From Auricularia sp. M13 (taxonomy: Eukaryota > Basidiomycota > Agaricomycetes > Auriculariales > Auriculariaceae), in the NCBI GenBank assembly GCA_037042915.1, contig CM073197.1, forward strand, positions 310,001-374,000: DNA of 64,000 bases, given 5' to 3'. How positions within the stretch are numbered: the first letter of the stretch is position 1; every line of letters begins with the position of its first letter. The translations under genes and the position numbers were made by a program. This document shows positions 42,961-52,939 of this stretch, in pieces. Under the pieces are notes generated by a model, which was not told the origin of the DNA, searched no databases, and saw only the letters and a list, made by a program, of their open reading frames with translations.

Positions 42961-45900
42961 TCAGTTCCGAATGTGTTGCATACCTTTCATGGTCCGCAAT
43001 CTTCCTGTCTGTTGTATGAACTTCAATAGTCGATCTATGCCATGGTTTGTTGAGAGAAGGGTACTCAGCTGGTCGTTCCTGCGTCCAAGTCCCTGTCGCA
43101 TCTGCCATCGAGCCTGTCTGTGGGCAGGACATTGTAGAATATAGTGTCGCACAGTCTCGGGGTGTTGACCACATGATGCGCATAGCGGAGAGTCCGCTCG
43201 CTGGATCCTGTGCAGATATTTGTTTAGCGGTGCATGCCCAATGCGAAGCTGAGAGATGATGCTAGTCTGCCAGCGACGACGGTTGTGTAGTAGCTTCCTC
43301 ATGCTTCTGGGGCAGAAATCAGCGTCGATACTTTGCATGCGTGCATACCGTGGTGAATTCAGCCATTCTTCATTCCATCGCTCATCCAGTGTCGCAAGAT
43401 GGCTGCGTCTCAAGGCTGAAACACTGTGAGGCAATGGTTTGCGTAGCCACGCTGGTAGTGATCCACGAGAACTGGAGCACTCCGGACCACTGGCTGCCAG
43501 CTTTGCCGCAACGTCGGCAGCTTCATTCCCCTGCAGGCCTTCGTGCCCAGGCGTCCATTCAATAGAGACGAGTAGACGCGCACCACGAGCAGTTGGTCGC
43601 TTCTGCAGATTCTCGACAGCCGTGTGGATCCTGTCTATGAGGTAGTGACCTGAGCATGGTTTATATTGACCACTTGCCTTTATTACTCCCGTGTTGTCGA
43701 TCCCAATGCGTGCCGACTCTGCCATCTCATCTTTCAATAGGTGAAGCGCAAGATGAATGCCTACCGCCTCCGCTTCGAAGTTCGTGTGATACGCAGGCGA
43801 GCCCAGGTGGTACCGGAGCGTGCGCTTAACCTGGCCGTCTCGCATCAAGACCGCGGCCGCACCAACGCCCTGATCGTCTGCAGATCCATCGGAGTATATG
43901 TGCGTATCAAAGAGGCTCTGTGCTTCTGCATCTCGAGAGATCCCGACCTCCCGGCTTGCTGCAATCAGAGTTTCAAACGAACGTGTCCATTTGGTGTCAC
44001 GCGGGAATGTACGTAGCTTTTCGATAGCACTTGGCTTAAGCTTGAACCTGGCCAGCAGTGTGTGTAGCGCAGTAGGATGATGAATGACAGGGCGCCGCTC
44101 GCAGCGTTGAATAAGCGCCGCAATTGGGTGGTCATCCGTGAGCGTGCACATGCGGAGAACTGATCGGTAACACACCTTCTCAAGCAGCAAATGTGCCGGC
44201 CATAGGTCCGCATGGATGTCAAGTAGCTCCCTTGGTGATGAACGTAGAGCACCTGTAACGCTGAGTGAGGCAATGCGTTGTACCTTTGCAATCCTCTTCG
44301 CAAAACCAATTGAACCTCGTGACCGTCCATTCTCATCTGCTTGGATGGGAGTAAACCAGACGTCTGCAGCGTACGTCATTTTTGGCGCAGCTACAGAGAC
44401 GTAGAGCCGTCGCGCGTGCTTTGCTCGTAATCCCTTTGTGGTCCGTGCCAGTCGCGCCAACTGCGCCACATAAGTCATACCTTTGGCCACTGCTTTGTCA
44501 ACGTGGCTCCGAAAGCTGAGTGCGCTGTCCAAATGAACACCCAGGTACTTTACCGTTGGAGTGTTAGCAATTGCCTTTCCGCGGATGGAGAATGTCTCTC
44601 CCAGTCCATCCGTGTATCTCCGCTTCTGCGGCGTGCAAAAGTCGATAACCTGCGTCTTGTCAAATTCCCAGGGGGAATTGTGTGCGACGGCCCAGTCACA
44701 TCCGCCGCCCTGACGTTCCATGATATTACAGAGCAAAGCGTGTGCCTCTGTGAAGGTCTTTGCGGTCGCCAGTATCCCAATGTCGTCAACAAAGCCCAAC
44801 CCGAGTGATCGGTCGCCACATCCGATTCTGACCATCTCGTGGTTGTAGAAAAGGTATAGTATCATGGAGAGCGGATCGCCTTGCCCGATCCCATTGTCGA
44901 CGTTGAAGAACTGAGTCTGGTAATCGTCGAATTTGATACAAGTCCGCCGATCACGAAGCATGCATTCCACAATGCGGACATAGCCCTCAGGAACGCCCAG
45001 CGCGCGCATGTTGTAGCAGAGCCTCTCTGGAACTGCGTTGGGAAAAGCGCCTGCGGTGTCCAGTATTAACGCTGAGACTACGTGGCCCTTGCGCCATGCA
45101 TCTTTGACTGTCGCTGTGAACAGGTGCAGAGCGTCTGTAGTTGATCGACGTGGGCGGCCGCCAAAGTGTGTCGGCGGCAATAATTGCTGGGACTCTGCGA
45201 GATAGCTCAGATCCTCGGCAACGCAAGCAGATAGGATTTTTGCCAGAGTGTTGTAGAGTGCGACAGGGCGGTATGCCTTGGGTACTGCATAGCTAGGTCG
45301 TCCTGGCTTCCGTAATACCACGGTCAGAAATTCACGCCAGGGTGCGTAATAGTAGCCAAGAGTCGTGCAGCCTTCGAAGATCCAGTAGAGCCATTCAAGA
45401 ACACAGTCGATGCAGCGCTTCCATACGACGTTGGGAATTCCATCCGGACCCGGTGCCTTGAATGAAGCCAGGCGATTAACGACCCTGCAAATCTGGTTCC
45501 TGGTGATCGTGCACATGCCTCCCAGGTTGCGGAGCCCGTCATCCAAGCCTGGCAGGTGTAGATCCTCGGGGTGTTTCGGGAAAAAGCAATCATAAAAGGC
45601 GCGACCCTTGCCTTCGTTATCACGCACCTTGCGCTCCTGTCCATTTGTCTCCTTCACAGACAATGTAGGCGTGCGCGCGCCACGGCAGCCGATCGGCGCG
45701 TTGCCCGTATATTTATGCGCTGTCCAGAGTACGTTATCGTCAGCGTTCTCTAACCAATCATCCCAATGCTCAGCTTTGGCGTCCTCAATTCGCTTTCCAT
45801 AGGTCTCGCGCAGTTCTTGGGCCTCCTGATGTACGGGGTGATCCGGAACAGTACGGAGTTCAATGGAGCGTCTACTCAGCTGTCTGGTCTTCGCGCGAAG

Positions 45901-46902
45901 CTTCTCGAGATCGTTGGACCACCAGCGCTTCTTGTACGGCGACGGCTTCGAAAATGGTACATAGCTGTCAATGGTATCCTGCACGGCGTTCATCAGATTG
46001 TCACATAGCTGCTGGAACTCAGCTTGGTCATGGCACCGACTCGGACTGCCTCTGGAATCCAGCGCTGTCCTCAGTTTGATATTGAACTGGTCCCAGTCCA
46101 CCATCCTCCAATTCCGGCGTTTTGTTACCTCGGCACTGCGAAGGCTAACATCAATATGCAGAGAGTAGGGAAAGTGGTCAGTGCGGGGCGGGCGATGTTC
46201 CTCGTGCACATCACATTCGACGACAAAATCCAGTAGTTCGGCAGAGCAGAAGACGTTGTCGGGTCTAGTGCGATTCTTTGTCCTGCCGTGCGTTTCGAGA
46301 GTTGGGACGTCCCTTGGAAGCGCCATCAGCAGGCCATACTCTGTCGCCAGATTGACAACACGTTCGCCGCGTTCTCGATCAGAACGTGCACGCCACAGAT
46401 GAGCGTTTCGATCCGGTTCCCACATGGCATGGTGAGCATTGAAGTCACCCAAAGCGATCAGATAATCGCAGTGTCCGAGCGGACCACCCGAATCCATAAT
46501 GGTCTCGAGTTCGGAAAGAGCAATTGCCGAGTTCTGGTCGTTATAAATATTGTAAAGGTCAACGGTTCCAATCCCAGTCACTAGTCGTAGCCCTGTCAGG
46601 TCGTTGCAGCGCGTGGGGATATCCTCCCAGGTTTCCGTAGCCAGCCGAGCATTCACATACAAGACAGAACGAGTCGCATCACCGGAGCCGTGAGAGCGTG
46701 GCATAACCCTAGTCCACTTCGACGATCCTGTCAGCGTTCCTGCCGTAGAAATATACGGCTCCTGAATGGCAATGATGTCATATAAGTTGGGATCAGCGTC
46801 AGCGAGAGTGGCCAGTAGCGAGGACCTAGATTTGTTGCTATTCTGTACCCATATTCGTAGCCTCCGAGTTACTGGTCGTGCAGGCGCGTTAGGCATCGTC
46901 AT
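42961..46902 (-). CDS. LINE A ORF2: endonuclease-reverse transcriptase-RNase H
   Basis: 1313 aa from the ATG at 46902, which overlaps the ORF1 stop by 14 nt. The APE-type endonuclease at the N-terminus has IWVQNSNKS, IIAIQEPYI, ALGDFNAHH and a TDH motif. RT has LILDTAGAFPNA, GIGQGDPLS and the catalytic FVDD (GFVDDIGIL, about residue 704). RNase H follows RT: HIYSDGSAD, FEAEAVGIHLAL, IGIDNTGVI and GNEAADVAAK give the D-E-D-D set. A C-terminal CCHC knuckle reads CASCGQHPETVRHYILQC. The frame is open throughout, so the enzyme may be active. The frame is also open upstream of 46902 to 47205, but the ORF1 frame covers that part. Confidence 0.92.
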   Translation of the reverse strand: MTMPNAPARPVTRRLRIWVQNSNKSRSSLLATLADADPNLYDIIAIQEPYISTAGTLTGSSKWTRVMPRSHGSGDATRSVLYVNARLATETWEDIPTRCNDLTGLRLVTGIGTVDLYNIYNDQNSAIALSELETIMDSGGPLGHCDYLIALGDFNAHHAMWEPDRNAHLWRARSDRERGERVVNLATEYGLLMALPRDVPTLETHGRTKNRTRPDNVFCSAELLDFVVECDVHEEHRPPRTDHFPYSLHIDVSLRSAEVTKRRNWRMVDWDQFNIKLRTALDSRGSPSRCHDQAEFQQLCDNLMNAVQDTIDSYVPFSKPSPYKKRWWSNDLEKLRAKTRQLSRRSIELRTVPDHPVHQEAQELRETYGKRIEDAKAEHWDDWLENADDNVLWTAHKYTGNAPIGCRGARTPTLSVKETNGQERKVRDNEGKGRAFYDCFFPKHPEDLHLPGLDDGLRNLGGMCTITRNQICRVVNRLASFKAPGPDGIPNVVWKRCIDCVLEWLYWIFEGCTTLGYYYAPWREFLTVVLRKPGRPSYAVPKAYRPVALYNTLAKILSACVAEDLSYLAESQQLLPPTHFGGRPRRSTTDALHLFTATVKDAWRKGHVVSALILDTAGAFPNAVPERLCYNMRALGVPEGYVRIVECMLRDRRTCIKFDDYQTQFFNVDNGIGQGDPLSMILYLFYNHEMVRIGCGDRSLGLGFVDDIGILATAKTFTEAHALLCNIMERQGGGCDWAVAHNSPWEFDKTQVIDFCTPQKRRYTDGLGETFSIRGKAIANTPTVKYLGVHLDSALSFRSHVDKAVAKGMTYVAQLARLARTTKGLRAKHARRLYVSVAAPKMTYAADVWFTPIQADENGRSRGSIGFAKRIAKVQRIASLSVTGALRSSPRELLDIHADLWPAHLLLEKVCYRSVLRMCTLTDDHPIAALIQRCERRPVIHHPTALHTLLARFKLKPSAIEKLRTFPRDTKWTRSFETLIAASREVGISRDAEAQSLFDTHIYSDGSADDQGVGAAAVLMRDGQVKRTLRYHLGSPAYHTNFEAEAVGIHLALHLLKDEMAESARIGIDNTGVIKASGQYKPCSGHYLIDRIHTAVENLQKRPTARGARLLVSIEWTPGHEGLQGNEAADVAAKLAASGPECSSSRGSLPAWLRKPLPHSVSALRRSHLATLDERWNEEWLNSPRYARMQSIDADFCPRSMRKLLHNRRRWQTSIISQLRIGHAPLNKYLHRIQRADSPLCASCGQHPETVRHYILQCPAHRQARWQMRQGLGRRNDQLSTLLSTNHGIDRLLKFIQQTGRLRTMKGMQHIRN

Positions 46903-47290
46903 TCCCCTGGGTAGACAGCGCAGGAGCAGTCGATGAGGAGCGAGAGCGCCTTGTGTGGCGGGATGCTGTGCTGCTTCGACTGTGGGCACCGAGAAGTCCA
47001 GCCCGCGGTCCCGCAACAGCCTGACGCCCTCTGACGATCGCGTTAGCGCCGGTAGCCCGCTGCTCGAGCCCCTCGTCAGCACTCCATTCGTTGGAGGCCC
47101 TGCTTCGAGATCGTCGCTGTTGTTGCTTACGCTGACGCTGCGAGAGACCGCCATCGTAGTAGACGGGCACGGCCTGCTGAGCACGGGGAAATACGGATTC
47201 CACATTGCGGGTCGTCAGGAAGAATTCGGCGAAGTCCTCGGGGCGACGCTCCTTCATCTGCTGTAGGCGTTTGAGGCGACTTGGGCACTC
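46889..47290 (-). CDS. LINE A ORF1, 3' fragment
   Basis: About 130 codons from the truncation point to the TAA at 46889-46891. It begins ECPSRLKRLQQMKERRPEDF and becomes Arg/Ser-rich (RKQQQRRSRSRASN). No knuckles remain. The 14-nt overlap with the ORF2 start (ATG 46902) suggests stop-restart translation. Confidence 0.7.
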   Translation of the reverse strand, partial: ECPSRLKRLQQMKERRPEDFAEFFLTTRNVESVFPRAQQAVPVYYDGGLSQRQRKQQQRRSRSRASNEWSADEGLEQRATGANAIVRGRQAVAGPRAGLLGAHSRSSTASRHTRRSRSSSTAPALSTQGNDDA

Positions 47291-48482
47291 CTCGGTGGGT
47301 GTGTGTATGTGTGGCATACCTCGGCACCTTCGCCCTGTCTCGGACCCTGTTCGACTGGAGGTGTGGTAGAGTGCTAGCACTATGGGAGACGATGGTGGAT
47401 GGACCCTTTAGCTCCGGGATCACCATGGACCGGATCAGTGGACCTTGGGGATGGGTATATAGGTTGTGGGGTGTAGATGCGTGTACCCTAGGTTTGGTCT
47501 GGTCAATTGTACCGCTTGTCCGTTCTTCCTCGTCCTTCTCTCCTCTCTTGGGCGTCGGTCTCGGCGAGTGACGAGCGCTCTGCCGTGACATGAGTGGTTG
47601 GTTGACTTGTTGTCCCAACATCCGCGCCCTCTTGTGCGCCCACTGTGCATTGTTGCACATTCTGTGCCCTTGGCACATCGACTCGCCCTGCTTTGGCCAG
47701 TCACTCGCGTTGGTGCCAGCTTGCACCTCGTTCTTTGGCGGTCCCTTCCGCCACCTCGTCCATCCCCCCGTCGTCCTTCGCAGTCAGCACCCCACTTCTG
47801 GACCTGCTGGCTCACGACACTCTCTGGGCCGCCACTTGCCCATCGCTTGCCCTCATTCCTCTTCACTCGTTTGGGCTCCACTTCGACTCGCTGCGCCTTT
47901 GCCCGCGTTATCCTCCTCGCATCCCGTTGCCAACCCTGCTCGGCGTCAGCATCCACCAACACCGGCAACCTTGGGCTGTTATGCCCCACCTCGACTTCCT
48001 TTGGCCTGGACTCCCTGGTGGCCCCCTGGACTTGTAGTCCCTCATGATCAGTCTGTGGCAGTGCCATTCGTGCCAGTTTTTGTGTGTTTCACCGGATTTC
48101 TGGCATGGTTGACACTGCCACCTGATTAGTCATCCTAATGCCAGCCAGTCCAGCCCGATGGCATTTCCTGCACCACCACCACCAGCGCACTGCCGCCATT
48201 GCCGCCACTGCCAATGCCTTCACCACCGTTGTTGCCGTCGCCGCTGCCATCGCTGTTGTCGCCGCCGCCTGCTGTGTCTGCTACTGGTGCCGACACTGCC
48301 GCCATGCCATTGTGACCATGACCACTTCTGGTCACTCCATGCACCTTCAGGGAGGGTTGCTGGATTCAGGGAGGGTTTTGTTGTTCTGTTTGCCATGTTC
48401 TTTTCTTCTGTGTTCCTGTTGCTTCGCTCGTTTGTTTTCTTTTGCCATTCTTGCCTCGGCACTCCCTTCGCTCGAGGGAGGG

Positions 48483-48669
48483 TGTCAGAATGTCTTCTGG
48501 TTGCGTGCTTGTAGTGCCCTCGGCAACGTCCGTTCGCTGTATAGTACACCGGAATGTGCCGTAGGTAGTCTTTGCCGCGAATCACGAAGTACCCCTCGCC
48601 GGCTTGCTCACAGCGTCCAACGACCCGAGCCCCAGGCGACGCGTCACTGTCCAACGACAGTTCTTGACA
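48483..48669 (+). repeat. Right LTR of the short LTR element
   Basis: 187 bp, same as 41728-41914; followed by the AGGGG target duplication. Confidence 0.88.
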
Positions 48670-48926
48670 AGGGGGTATACTCGCTTATAGGCCTATTATA
48701 CGGCTGACAAGGCCGATACAAGTTTATAATGCGGACAAGGCGGATAAGAGCTGATCAGCCGCCCAGCCCGATATTACGAAAACTCCCCCAGCTACCGCTC
48801 CTATGCGGCAGCTGGGTCTTACTTTCTGTATTTACAGTTGTACATTTACTACTTACTGGTATTACGAACTAAGGTACAGTTTCTAGACTTACTCCAGGTT
48901 GTACATGACTTGTATATTTTCTAACT

Positions 48927-49003
48927 TAGCCTGGATTTGAACCAACGGCTTGCCTGTTGGCCACACGCGCCGTCGCGCGAGCTACCAGCTAGGCTATTAC
49001 GCC
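48927..49003 (-). repeat. tRNA-like segment (SINE-type pol III promoter) inside the outer DNA element
   Basis: Minus strand reads TAGCCTAGCTGGTAGCTCG (A box) and, about 35 nt on, GGTTCAAATCCA (B box), with TTGG/CCAG closing the T loop. The acceptor stem does not pair well, so a functional tRNA is unlikely. It fits the head of a tRNA-derived SINE or a tRNA relic. Confidence 0.45.
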
Positions 49004-49412
49004 AATTGTCTGTAAGGGTGGAGCAAAGTATACATGCCCGCTCCACCGCTCCACCGGACCTCCGCTCCATTGAACCGCGGCTCCCCTTCCTCCTGGAGGC
49101 CCCCCAAGCACCATCTCATGACTGGCCTGAGCTCTCAGTAGCTGGGACTTGAGTGAACAGGTACTGGGGGTACTTGTTGCTGGTGAGGGTTGATCACCTC
49201 TGATGAGGCCTTATCCCAGGCCGCAGAGCTCTGATCAGGCCTTGATCAGCGCCGGTCACCGCTTATCACTCCACATTGACGAGTTATCAGTACATACCAG
49301 GTCTTATAGGCGCTTAAGGCATCTCATAGGTGCATATAGGCATGTATCACGATACATAGAGCTCTGATAAGAGCATGATCGCTGATCACCGATTTGCGAT
49401 TTTTGGGACACG

Positions 49413-49547
49413 CAACAGGGCGTGCTCGAAAATAACCTCAAAAACACTACTCGTCCTGACACCTACAAGACCTACCATGGTGATCTTGAGATCGTGAAAT
49501 GTTGGATCTCGAGAGTCTCCGACCTCCTTAACAATACACTTGTGTAG
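49413..49547 (+). pseudogene. Displaced 3' coding end of the 40785 host gene
   Basis: In-phase continuation beyond the transposon stack: QQGVLENNLKNTTRPDTYK, YHGDLEIVKCWISRVSD, LLNNTLV, stop TAG 49545-49547. Summing the four exonic parts gives 855 nt, divisible by three. It is now separated from the rest by about 7.8 kb. Confidence 0.6.
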
Positions 49548-49759
49548 CTTGGGAATATCTGACACTATCATTGGTGAGAAAATTCTGGTTTGTATAAGGT
49601 GGAACACTTGTACCTCATTGTTCAATCTACGCAATTTGCTCCGGAAAGATCTATCCCGCCTTTTTAACATCATCAGTGAAGGACTTGCACTTAGAATTGA
49701 GAGCGGCACACCACTTCTTGTCTGTGACAGATCTAGATGAGCGAATCCGATTGAAATTA

Positions 49760-51130
49760 TTAACACTTCAAGATTTCTCTAAATAGCGAGACATCGTCAT
49801 CATGCACGGTGCTCATGTCTACACCATCCAATACTAAGTATATCTGAGGAGAATATTGTGACTTTAGAGGAAGGAGGGCCATCTGAATGAATTTGCGGAG
49901 TTCGCTGGACGAAAGTGTGGCGCCCATGTCGCTCCGTAGTGTCAATCTCGCCAAGTTGGGGCAGAATGAATAGCGGACGTCTTGGGGCAGGGTAAGGTTC
50001 TGATGGTAAAAAATTCGGAGACTGGTGAGGTTGTCCAGCGGGGGTAGAAACTGAAAGATGGGAACACATAGGCCATCCGGTAACGATAGAATCGCGATGC
50101 GTTCCGTGATGTTCGAGCTCCGAAGACAATCCGAGGCAGGTTTGTCAACAAACCACTGCGTAAAGGGCCGTATGAATATTCTGGTCCGGCCGGATTGACT
50201 ATCGGTGAAGGCAATGGCGACTATTGAATCAACGTCGTTATTTTCGTGCGTACCGTCACCGTCATGCCAGCAGGTCATCTCTAGCTTCCCATCCAGGTGA
50301 CGAAGGCATACCCCTATCAGCAATTCGTCCGGGTAGCTGACGCGGATAGTTGAAATGTCGCGAAGCGGGGCACGTAAGAAGAAGTCTGCGGCGCATTCTG
50401 CCTCCATCCTGACATCTAGATGGCGGAGGCTGCGCCATGCCTGATGATGAGAATAGACGCCCGGACTCAGAATCACAGGCCCCGAGACCACCATATCTCT
50501 GAGGGATGGAAAGCAAGGCCATAGCTGATCTAGCTCAGTGGCCAGTCCATTGCTGAACGCCACTATGAGAGTGCCGACGTTAGCGAATGCTGGTATCATT
50601 CCAGACAAAGGAAGATGCACGTTGCGAAGGGCGACGTGCCGCAGGTCACATGGACTGCGTTGGAGAGTGTCGCCAGGTAGGTGCAGGGCTGTAGGTGAAG
50701 TGCACGAGCTGTCGACATTCAGCATGATAGCTAAATCCTGCAGTCGCGGGGCAGGGTTCCGCACAAGCTCCATGATCTGCTCGCCATAATGACTATTGCA
50801 GTTCATGGCAAGACCCACTAGGTGATCAAGGTGATTCTTGAGTGCAGGAAGGATTCGCGTCGGTATGGCGTCACATGCCTGTTCGACAGCGACTATAGCC
50901 TCGGTCAGTCGGAAGCGACTGCGTTCCAACCGAAGCAGGAAGAAATTGATCGCTGTGTCGGTGGTGGATTCAAGCAATATCAAGGAGGAGTATTGGTTAC
51001 ACGCAAAGACCACCTGTCTCCAGACCGAGCAGACCGACATGATCGGCAATAGCTCGGTCAGCGTGAGGTTGTTGAAAATGCGCAACAACAGCTCGAATGG
51101 GATGCGGTCTGCCATGGGCAGCGCAGTCAT
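49760..51130 (-). CDS. F-box protein (copy B), 456 aa, single exon
   Basis: A close paralogue of copy A along the whole length. The F-box is ADRIPFELLLRIFNNLTLTE...VWRQVVFAC; the LRR-like remainder has LRHVALRNVHLP, SLRHLDVRM, NLTSLRIF, NLARLTLRSD. It ends QIYLVLDGVDMS...LFREILKC. SCF substrate-receptor role by family; substrate unknown. It lies 212 bp downstream (in map order) of the displaced host exon. About 300 bp of its upstream region is also similar to that of copy A, so promoter and gene were duplicated together. Confidence 0.85.
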   Translation of the reverse strand: MTALPMADRIPFELLLRIFNNLTLTELLPIMSVCSVWRQVVFACNQYSSLILLESTTDTAINFFLLRLERSRFRLTEAIVAVEQACDAIPTRILPALKNHLDHLVGLAMNCNSHYGEQIMELVRNPAPRLQDLAIMLNVDSSCTSPTALHLPGDTLQRSPCDLRHVALRNVHLPLSGMIPAFANVGTLIVAFSNGLATELDQLWPCFPSLRDMVVSGPVILSPGVYSHHQAWRSLRHLDVRMEAECAADFFLRAPLRDISTIRVSYPDELLIGVCLRHLDGKLEMTCWHDGDGTHENNDVDSIVAIAFTDSQSGRTRIFIRPFTQWFVDKPASDCLRSSNITERIAILSLPDGLCVPIFQFLPPLDNLTSLRIFYHQNLTLPQDVRYSFCPNLARLTLRSDMGATLSSSELRKFIQMALLPLKSQYSPQIYLVLDGVDMSTVHDDDVSLFREILKC

Positions 51131-51439
51131 GGTGACAGTACGACAGTGCGCACGTTACGAGGGGTGCGTGGATGAGTCGATTTGGACGATGCGCCGTGTC
51201 ACACGCCGGGTGGACAAGGTTGAACCGCGTGAACCGACTCCGCTCGTCGGCTGATGTCGCCGGCGGCTGCAATGAGAGGACTATCCGATTCCTGCTCAAT
51301 GTTCAAATCGAGAAAGGAGGCGTGCTCCCCGACAACCGTCTTAAATCTGACTAATTGTTCTCATTGCCAAACTACTCGAAGCTCTGTCAACGACCTTTCT
51401 GCCCAAGCAGCGGCCAGCCCAACGCACAAGTACTGCCAC

Positions 51440-52840
51440 CGATCTAACTTCTCCTCCACATGCCGCAGTGCCACTCACGCGACCAAACGCACTTGCCACG
51501 AGTGTATTTCTCCCATTCTTGACCGCATGCTACGCACTGTCGTCTCGAAAAATAGCGATAGGACCCGCTCGCGCGCGCCCATGCGTGCCGGCGAGCGCGA
51601 CGTTCGCGGCACCTCTGAGACGTAGTCGCACTACTCAGCCGCATCGTCTCTCCCAACTTGGCGGCGGGGACGGCCTGCAGCGCGCTGTCCCGCCGAGAAG
51701 AACGCGGTGCCCCGAGTCGTGACTCGGAACGGTGGACTGCACGGCACGCCGCCCGCGAACAGGCAGCGCGCACTCATCGCCGTCATCTTGATGCGCGTCG
51801 CCCAGACGTGCAACGCCTTCCTGTCCAGGAGAGGTATGTCCGGATGGTGCTGCATCATCGGCCAGCGCTCATTGAGCGTCGTGCTGAGCAGGTCGCGCTG
51901 ACGAGCAGCGTCTGGGACGGCAGAGCGAGCTTGAGCGAGGCGACGACTATTTGGAAGAAACGGTCTCGTGCTCGTGCTCCATTCGTAATGCCCAAGGTCT
52001 GCGCGCGGAAATCGATATCACGATCTGGAACAGCGTGAGCATTCAGTTACAGGAGTTAATTACGACACATACCGAGAAGCATGTCGGACTATCCTCGTCG
52101 CGGACAATCTGACCATCGTCTTTCATACAGAAGCGCTGAATCAGAGCGTCATGCGAAAACGTACGTCGCGGCGGCGCGCCCGGCTGATGCAGCACCGGGC
52201 TCGAGCTCGTGTGACGACGTCGTGACCAGAATGTTGGCATCCTGGGGCGTTCCAAGCGAGCGTAGGTATCCTGCACGACCGCTATCAGCACGGCACAGCA
52301 AGAGCGACGACGCGCGTACCCCAGTCACACTAAGGTCCTCACGCGTGGGCGCCCCATCCCGACGACAACCTTTTCTGCCTGCTGCAAGATGTCGCACGCC
52401 GCACGCTCAGGCTGCATGAACTGCTTGGCCTCCTCGACTCCACGAGCTCGGATGTGCGCGAGATGATCGAGGCATGCGGGACCGTTGGGAAGATTTGGTG
52501 CTTGTCTTGAGGGATAGTGCACCCGGGTAAAACTGTGACCAGAGGCGCGCGCACGAGCGGTGTCTTCATGAGCTCCCCGGGTATACTCTCCTTCGCAGGT
52601 GGATGCGTTGGATCGCGCGCGAGTTTCGCGCAGGCCGGCGGCGCGGCGTCCCGGACGCAACAGCGTGTTGGGTGCGCAAGCCAGTCCCCAAGTACATTAC
52701 TGACTTTGATTCTTTTGCAGCACATTCAGCATTCCAGCAACGACAGTGCCATAAACTACGCACGGATTACATCCACTGTGGCACATGCTGCCCGCCAACC
52801 TATACTTCAAGGCATTGCCGCGCGCGTACACATATAGCTC
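51440..52840 (-). pseudogene. Unrecognised degenerate block (paralogue of 33430-35060)
   Basis: Same relative place upstream of an F-box gene as its paralogue and similar over several short stretches (around 51500-51600 and 52400-52510). Minus-strand coding-like pieces include LLDRKALHVWATRIKM and KHQIFPTVPHASI. Not assembled into a gene. LINE B lies just beyond it. Confidence 0.35.
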
Positions 52841-52924
52841 TGCTCAGCCGCGCTGCGCTTTTGGTTGGCAATACCTGGCATGCGTTTCAGTCGAGCCGAG
52901 GTTGAGGTGCTGGAAGATTGAAGG

Positions 52925-52939
52925 TAGGTAGGTAGGTAG
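52925..52939. repeat. TAGG microsatellite tail of LINE B
   Basis: TAGG repeated nearly four times at the 3' border of LINE B. LINEs that lack poly(A) often end in such short repeats. Confidence 0.7.

Larger units (their letters stand above)
42679..47290 (-). mobile_element. LINE A, 5'-truncated non-LTR retrotransposon with intact ORF2
   Basis: Minus-strand element with a ~21-nt poly(A) tail (T run 42679-42699). A 14-bp target duplication CTCGGTGGGTGTGT lies at 42665-42678 and 47291-47304, inside the LTR element. It contains the 3' part of ORF1 and a full-length ORF2 (EN-RT-RNase H-zinc knuckle), as in fungal Tad1-like or I-group LINEs. The 5' end falls within ORF1, as is usual for incomplete reverse transcription. 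Confidence 0.9.
41728..48669 (+). mobile_element. Short non-autonomous LTR retroelement (TRIM/LARD-like), split by a LINE
   Basis: Two 187-bp direct repeats (41728-41914 and 48483-48669), apparently identical, start TGTCAG and end TTGACA. The unit is flanked by AGGGG on both sides (41723-41727, 48670-48674). A purine tract GAGGGAGGG abuts the right LTR, as a polypurine tract should. Without the LINE the interior is about 1.9 kb and carries no recognisable gag or pol. It is rich in CTCGG motifs on the left and has a (GCC/ACC)n-like stretch near 48160-48290. Its mobility would rely on another element's proteins. Young, given the matching LTRs. Confidence 0.85.
41625..49412. mobile_element. Outer TIR DNA element inserted in the host gene (core ~0.84 kb, carrying nested insertions)
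   Basis: The left end CGTGTCCCAAAAA (41626-41638) and the right end TTTTTGGGACACG (49400-49412) are perfect inverted repeats of 13 bp. Similarity continues further with mostly transition differences. Outside it the host reading frame joins in phase (codons ...TTG TTG | CAA CAG GGC...), which supports these borders. Own sequence is 41625-41727 and 48675-49412; the rest is a nested LTR element. No transposase; non-autonomous. The superfamily is not certain (Tc1/mariner-like ends, but no TA duplication seen). Confidence 0.65.

Noticed and set aside
49386-49766. 126-aa minus-strand ORF next to F-box B
   Set aside because: It runs antisense through the displaced host exon, whose plus-strand frame is better supported.
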